Source: Chloroflexota bacterium (lineage in GTDB: Bacteria; Chloroflexota; Anaerolineae; Aggregatilineales; Phototrophicaceae). From it: 54,732 nt of DNA. The DNA is taken from NCBI GenBank assembly GCA_026706395.1, contig JAPOYU010000025.1, positions 3,734 to 58,465 of the forward strand, in the 5' to 3' direction. Below, one piece after another: positions 50,859 to 54,732 of the stretch (positions within the stretch are counted from its first letter, which is position 1; each line of letters begins with the position of its first letter). Under the pieces are notes generated by a model. The model ran no database searches. It saw nothing but the letters and a program-made list of their open reading frames with translations, and had not been told where the DNA came from. The position numbers were made by a program, and so were the translations under genes.

Positions 50859-51638
50859 ATGATCACAGGCATCGACCATATCGTAATCGCGGTCCATTCG
50901 CTTGAGCGGGCGATTGAGACATACCGCGGGCTCGGCTTCTCCGTTGTCGACGGCGGCAAACATCCCTACGGCTCCTACAACGCGCTGATCGGATTCGCCG
51001 ACGGCAGCTATATCGAGCTGCTCAGCTTCTATGAGGAAAGCCCGGCCCATCCCTGGTGGGCGCTGCTGCAGGAGCGCGGCGGCGGCTTGATCGACTTCTG
51101 CCTGGCGACCGATGATATCCGGGGCGATCTGGCGGCGTTTCGGGCGCAGGGCGTCGATTGCGGCGAGCTCACGGAAGGCGGACGAGCGCGTCCCGATGGC
51201 TACGAGGTGCGCTGGATCAACAACAAAGTCGGCGGCGCCTGGCAGGGCTTGATCCCCTTCATCATCGAAGATGTGACGCCGAGGGAAGAGCGCCTGCCGG
51301 GGGAGCGCGAGCACGCCAATGGCGTCATCGGCATCCACTCAATCGCGCTGGCGACCAAGGATGCCACCCGCTGCGCTGAAGTCATGGCGGCTGTGCTGGG
51401 CGTCAAGAGCCAGGCGGTTTCGGCTCCCATCGCCGGCGCGCGCGGCTTCCGGTGCATGGTCGGCGGGCACGCGCTGGACTATATCGAACCGAGTCGCGCG
51501 GAGGGTCCGCTGGCGGCGCATCTGGCGGCGAATCGCCCGGCGCCCTACGCGGTCGCATTTGCGACGACCGGCGCGCCGCGGCGCTTCGACCCCGCGCAGA
51601 CCGAGGACGTGCGGATTGAGTTGGCGCCCGTCGGATAG
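50859..51638 (+). CDS. Glyoxalase-like/VOC domain protein
   Basis: A 259-residue VOC-fold protein in the Glyoxalase_3-like group. The opening ITGIDHIVIAVHSLERAIETYRGLGF is typical, with the first metal-type histidine in DHIV and a second module beginning near IHSIALATKDATRCAEVMAAVLG. GGAAAGG precedes the ATG by 8 nt, and it lies 27 nt after map on the same strand. Substrate unknown. The first module's YIELLSFYEE may supply a metal ligand (Glu). Confidence 0.83.
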   Translation: MITGIDHIVIAVHSLERAIETYRGLGFSVVDGGKHPYGSYNALIGFADGSYIELLSFYEESPAHPWWALLQERGGGLIDFCLATDDIRGDLAAFRAQGVDCGELTEGGRARPDGYEVRWINNKVGGAWQGLIPFIIEDVTPREERLPGEREHANGVIGIHSIALATKDATRCAEVMAAVLGVKSQAVSAPIAGARGFRCMVGGHALDYIEPSRAEGPLAAHLAANRPAPYAVAFATTGAPRRFDPAQTEDVRIELAPVG

Positions 51639-51771
51639 CCGCGCCTCCACGAAACTCGTGATGCAAGGCACGCGTCTGCGGGCGAGTCAATGGCTTGCCC
51701 CTGCTCACGCGGCTGGCAGCCAACCCCGCCCCGGCGCCTCCACGACGAGCCAATGGCTGGCTGCACCAGCG

Positions 51772-53988
51772 CTACAACCGCAGCCGGTGCAGCAGGCCGC
51801 TGTGGCGCTCGGCGACCTTGTTGTTATTCACCGCGATGTGCAGCGCCTTGCGCGTGCCCACGAGAACGACCAACTGCTTCGCCCTCGTGATGGCGGTGTA
51901 GAGCAGATTGCGCTGCAGCATCATGTAGTGCTGCGTCAGAATCGGCATGACGACGACCGGGTATTCCGAGCCTTGCGAGCGGTGTGTGCTGATGCAGTAG
52001 GCGAGCATGAGGTCGTCCATTTCGCTGAAATCGTAGCCGACATAGCCGCCGTCCATTTCGATTTCAAGTTCGTTATCGATGTCGTCGATGCTGTCGACGA
52101 AGCCGATATCGCCATTGAAGACTTCCTTGTCGTAGTTGTTGCGCGTTTGCATCACCTTATCGCCGACGCGGAAAACGCGATTTCTCAGCTTGACCTGCGC
52201 TTGCCGGGCATCGCCGTTCAGTTCGGCTTGCAGGCGTTCGTTGAGGTTGTTGACGCCGGCAGCGCCACGGTACATCGGCGCGATCACTTGAATATCCTCC
52301 ACCGGATCGAAGCCCCATTTGCCCGGCACTTTGGTCTTTACGATCTTGATAATTTCCTCAGCGACCTGCTCCGGGTCCTCAATGTTGAAGAAAAAGAAGT
52401 CGCTGCCCTTGTTGTCGCTGACGGGCTGCATGCCTTGATTAATGCGGTGGGCGTTGCTGACGATGTGGCTGTCATCGTCCTGGCGGAAGATCTGCTCGAG
52501 GCGGGTGACATGGGCTAGACGACTGTCGATCACATCGCGGAGGACGTTGCCGGCGCCGACCGAGGGCAACTGATCGACATCGCCGACGAGCAGCAGATGC
52601 GTCGTCGGCTGCAGCGCTTTCAGCAGGTTGTGGAATAACCACAGGTCGAGCATCGATGCTTCGTCGATCACCACCATATCAACCGGCAGCGGATTGCTTT
52701 CATCGTGTTCAAAGCCGCCTTCATTGGGCGCAAAACCAAGCAAACGATGGATGGTGCTGGCTTCCACGCGGGTGGCGTCGGCGAGGCGCTTGGCGGCGCG
52801 GCCGGTCGGCGACGCGAGGCGGAACTGATAATCGCCCTCCCGCAGCGCATTAATCAGCATTTGCAGGGTGGTCGTCTTGCCGGTGCCGGGGCCGCCGGTC
52901 AAGACGCTGATTTTGCTGGTCAGAGCGGCGCGGACGGCGCTCTGCTGCAAGTCCGAAAGCGATACGTTGTTGCGGGCGCTCAAGCTTCCCAGGAAGCGCG
53001 CCCAATTGGTATCACGGTGGTCCCGCGTGATCAGGCTGGAGCTGTCCGCGATGTTCCGCAAGAGCCGAGCCGCACCGGATTCAGCGCGGTGAAAGCGCGG
53101 CAGGTATATCGCCGCCGTTGGCTCCGGCTGCAGTGGATCATGAAGCCTCTCCTCAACGAGTTTTTGCGCCGAGAGTTGACCCTTCAAGGCGATGTTGAGC
53201 GCAGACAAGTCATCAATTGCTAACAAGTCGGACGCTGTCTCAAGCAACTGTTCTCTTGGCGCGTAGGTGTGTCCCTCGCGCGACAGCTCTTCCAGGGCGT
53301 AATGCAAGCCGGCCCGCAAGCGATGCGCATCGTCCGGCAGCAATCCCATTCTGCGGGCGATCTCATCGGCCTTGCGGAAGCCGATCAAGAAAACATCCTG
53401 GGCCAGTTGGTAAGGATTGTTCTCGATGATGCGCGGCGTATTTTCGCGATACTCGTCCCAAATGCGCTTGGCGATTTTGGCGCTGATGCCCAGCCCCTGC
53501 AAGTAGATGAGAGTGTTGCGCATGACGCGGTTATTCGCCCAGACTTTGATGAGATTCTCAGCCAGCTTGGGCTTGAGCCCCGGCACCTCGTGAATGCGCT
53601 CGGGCTGGGAATCGAGAATGGCGATGGTCCCCTCTCCCAGGTGGTTCACAATCTTTTCCGCCGTGCGCGGCCCGATGCCTTTGACGATGCCGCTGCTGAG
53701 ATAATTGACGATGCCCTTCGCCGTTTGCGGCGCCACCGGGATCGCCTGTTCGGCGCGGAACTGCCTGCCATAGCGCGAATCGTTTACCCATTCACCGATG
53801 AACTGCGCCTCTTCGCCCTCGTTGAGTTCGGGCATCGTCCCGACGACAGTGACCGTGCCATCCCGGGCCTGGGCGCGGGGATAACGCTTCTCCGGCAGGA
53901 TCTTGATGACGCTGTAGCCGTTCTCATCGTTGTAATAGGTGACGCGCTCAACGGAGCCGGTGATTTCTTCTGGCATTTCGCGATCCAT
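51772..53988 (-). CDS. recD2: RecD2-type SF1 DNA helicase
   Basis: A 738-residue 5'-3' helicase of the RecD/TraA family, used in DNA repair without RecBC. The N-terminal part carries helix-hairpin-helix repeats (LSSGIVKGIGPRTAEKIVNHLG, IHEVPGLKPKLAENLI, LQGLGISAKIAKRIWDEY). The ATPase core shows Walker A TGGPGTGKTTT near residue 365, Walker B MVVIDEASMLD and LLLVGDVDQLPSVGAGN, and the late motif YCISTHRSQGSEYPVVV. The ATG at 53988 gives MDREMPEEITG; a GTG at 54003 would add five residues. A TACAAT sequence lies 20 nt upstream of it, and a LexA-box-like palindrome about 120 nt upstream. Confidence 0.93.
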   Translation of the reverse strand: MDREMPEEITGSVERVTYYNDENGYSVIKILPEKRYPRAQARDGTVTVVGTMPELNEGEEAQFIGEWVNDSRYGRQFRAEQAIPVAPQTAKGIVNYLSSGIVKGIGPRTAEKIVNHLGEGTIAILDSQPERIHEVPGLKPKLAENLIKVWANNRVMRNTLIYLQGLGISAKIAKRIWDEYRENTPRIIENNPYQLAQDVFLIGFRKADEIARRMGLLPDDAHRLRAGLHYALEELSREGHTYAPREQLLETASDLLAIDDLSALNIALKGQLSAQKLVEERLHDPLQPEPTAAIYLPRFHRAESGAARLLRNIADSSSLITRDHRDTNWARFLGSLSARNNVSLSDLQQSAVRAALTSKISVLTGGPGTGKTTTLQMLINALREGDYQFRLASPTGRAAKRLADATRVEASTIHRLLGFAPNEGGFEHDESNPLPVDMVVIDEASMLDLWLFHNLLKALQPTTHLLLVGDVDQLPSVGAGNVLRDVIDSRLAHVTRLEQIFRQDDDSHIVSNAHRINQGMQPVSDNKGSDFFFFNIEDPEQVAEEIIKIVKTKVPGKWGFDPVEDIQVIAPMYRGAAGVNNLNERLQAELNGDARQAQVKLRNRVFRVGDKVMQTRNNYDKEVFNGDIGFVDSIDDIDNELEIEMDGGYVGYDFSEMDDLMLAYCISTHRSQGSEYPVVVMPILTQHYMMLQRNLLYTAITRAKQLVVLVGTRKALHIAVNNNKVAERHSGLLHRLRL

Positions 53989-54036
53989 CGTTTGACTTAT
54001 CACCCTATTGTATGGTGGATCGACCAGAACGCTATG

Positions 54037-54054
54037 GCGGAGCAGGCGCTCCGC
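54037..54054. promoter_or_regulatory. Perfect hairpin GCGGAGC-AGGC-GCTCCGC
   Basis: A 7-bp stem with a 4-nt loop about 50 nt upstream of the recD2 start. No T-tract, so an operator or leader structure is more likely than a terminator. Function not known. Confidence 0.35.
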
Positions 54055-54106
54055 TCCCAGCAGACAGGCTCTCCGGGATCCGCTTCGTTAGAAAATTCCA
54101 ATACGT

Positions 54107-54118
54107 GAACATATGTTC
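54107..54118. promoter_or_regulatory. LexA-box-like perfect palindrome GAACATATGTTC
   Basis: It matches the core of the LexA/DinR operator of Bacillus and actinobacteria (GAAC-N4-GTTC). The site directly abuts the -35 element of the plus-strand promoter, and a second partial site, GAACATTAGTGC, follows at 54130. It could control the downstream gene, recD2 or both. Chloroflexota LexA specificity cannot be confirmed from this sequence. Confidence 0.55.
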
Positions 54119-54147
54119 TCGACACGATAGAACATTAGTGCTATACT
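54119..54147 (+). promoter_or_regulatory. Promoter TCGACA-N17-TATACT
   Basis: -35 TCGACA (54119-54124), a 17-nt spacer and TATACT (54142-54147). It reads toward the HK97-protease-like gene and would start about 195 nt before its ATG. Confidence 0.6.
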
Positions 54148-54349
54148 GTCCAAGATATGGTCTGACGGCTTTCGTCGTCGGGCGCTTAACAAGGTGCGAG
54201 ATCTGCGTTCGCGGTTTCACTCTCGGGTGGTAGCGATCGCTGATGTCGTGCTGCATGGCTGCCCGCCCCTGCACCACTTGATCGCCGCGTGTGGACGGAC
54301 TGAGGCAGAACCGAGCAAGGAGAAGACCTGTGTCGCTGGAGGGACGACA

Positions 54350-54732
54350 ATGCAGAACTTGACAGTAAAGACAATTGACGCGCCGGCGGGCCGCATCGGT
54401 GGTTATCTCATCACCTGGGGCGAGCCGCGTCAGCGCGATATACAGGGCGAGTATTTCACGCCGCAGACCGATGTCGGACTGGATTGGTACGAGCAGCGTC
54501 CGGTGCTCTACCACCACGGCTTGGACGGCGCGCTGAAGGCGGCTGTCATCGGCCTTATCGACACGCTGCGACCGGACGAAATCGGGCTATGGGCGGAGGC
54601 GCAACTGGACCTGCACAAACGCTATGTGAGAGCGGTGCAGCGGCTGGTGGATCAAGGCATCTTAAGCTGGTCCTCGGGCAGCCTGCCCCATCTGGTCGAG
54701 GTGGGGGCCGATGGCCAGATCAAGCGCTGGCC
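54350..54732 (+). CDS. HK97-family prohead-protease-like protein, 3' end beyond the window
   Basis: The open frame (127 codons, no stop before the window end) begins MQNLTVKTIDAPAGRIGG with GGAGGG 6 nt upstream. The pattern fits HK97-type prohead proteases (peptidase family S78): YLITWGEPRQRDIQGEYF near the start, the histidine region PVLYHHGLDGALK, GLWAEAQLDLHKRYVRAVQRL and the serine region ILSWSSGSLPH. In phages this enzyme matures the capsid and sits after the portal gene; here it is the first gene after a SOS-like promoter and no portal gene precedes it. A prophage edge or a domesticated element is likely. Confidence 0.7.
   Translation, partial: MQNLTVKTIDAPAGRIGGYLITWGEPRQRDIQGEYFTPQTDVGLDWYEQRPVLYHHGLDGALKAAVIGLIDTLRPDEIGLWAEAQLDLHKRYVRAVQRLVDQGILSWSSGSLPHLVEVGADGQIKRW

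Larger units (their letters stand above)
54004..54349. other. Divergent control region between recD2 and a phage-like gene, 346 bp
   Basis: It contains a perfect 7-bp hairpin at 54037-54054, a LexA-box-like palindrome and a plus-strand promoter, then about 200 nt of leader before the ATG at 54350. I see no convincing gene in the leader; GGAGGG lies 6 nt before the phage-like start. Confidence 0.5.

Noticed and set aside
54012..54233. 73-residue open frame in the recD2 upstream region
   Set aside because: Covers the promoter and palindrome, with no domain and no ribosome-binding site.

Overview
The window looks like a GC-rich bacterial chromosome segment, most plausibly from an uncultured Chloroflexota (Anaerolineae-like) genome. 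The basis is the gene mix: a YfhO-type membrane protein, a Uma2-family nuclease-like protein, DUF433/DUF5615 and Phd/PIN pairs, an HpaI-type aldolase, tandem substrate-binding proteins and a lone CoxL-like subunit, with few ribosome-binding sites and frequent leaderless-looking starts. This placement is inference. I found no rRNA, tRNA or CRISPR array.

Layout. 1-5.6 kb: four paralogous family-2 glycosyltransferases, one of them opening on a 21-nt poly-C tract, with a class V aminotransferase between them. 5.8-7.6 kb: DUF1801 protein, a helical hypothetical and a nucleoside hydrolase. 7.8-12.0 kb: three tandem secreted substrate-binding proteins with no permease or ATPase. 12-20.7 kb: mostly housekeeping and stand-alone enzymes (RNA cyclic phosphodiesterase, MFS transporter, HpaI-type aldolase, phosphofructokinase variant, Uma2 protein, TrmH, EEP hydrolase, isochorismatase-like hydrolase). 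20.9-26.3 kb: glycosyltransferase, YfhO-like and VOC genes linked by ATGA overlaps, then an MBL-fold hydrolase. 26.3-28.7 kb: two paralogous secreted glycoside-hydrolase-like proteins sharing a 308-bp block with one mismatch. 29.0-34.8 kb: class III aminotransferase, a 662-bp gene-poor gap with operator-like palindromes, a sugar dehydrogenase, a polytopic membrane protein, a Phd/PIN toxin-antitoxin pair, and a second antitoxin followed by a 22-codon PIN toxin remnant. 34.9-45.0 kb: CoxL-like molybdoenzyme subunit, rhodanese, nucleotide-sugar epimerase, DUF433/DUF5615 pair, a large membrane protein rich in Glu and Gln, acetyltransferase, adenosine/methylthioadenosine-deaminase-type amidohydrolase and PdxA. 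45.1-49.2 kb: a three-gene operon of secreted, acidic proteins built from a two-cysteine head module and two or three copies of a cysteine-bracketed domain of about 100 residues that I cannot assign to a known family. 49.2-54.0 kb: plsY, map, a VOC protein and recD2. 54.0 kb to the end: a GAAC-ATAT-GTTC palindrome (LexA-box-like) beside a good promoter, reading into an HK97 prohead-protease-like gene cut by the window end.

Together the genes describe a cell investing in envelope glycans (glycosyltransferases, YfhO, epimerase, PlsY) and in secreted binding or hydrolytic proteins made in paralogous sets. The best candidate for something undescribed is the 45-49 kb secreted repeat-protein operon. 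Next are the poly-C glycosyltransferase, the glycoside-hydrolase pair homogenised by apparent gene conversion, and the SOS-like switch at the right edge.
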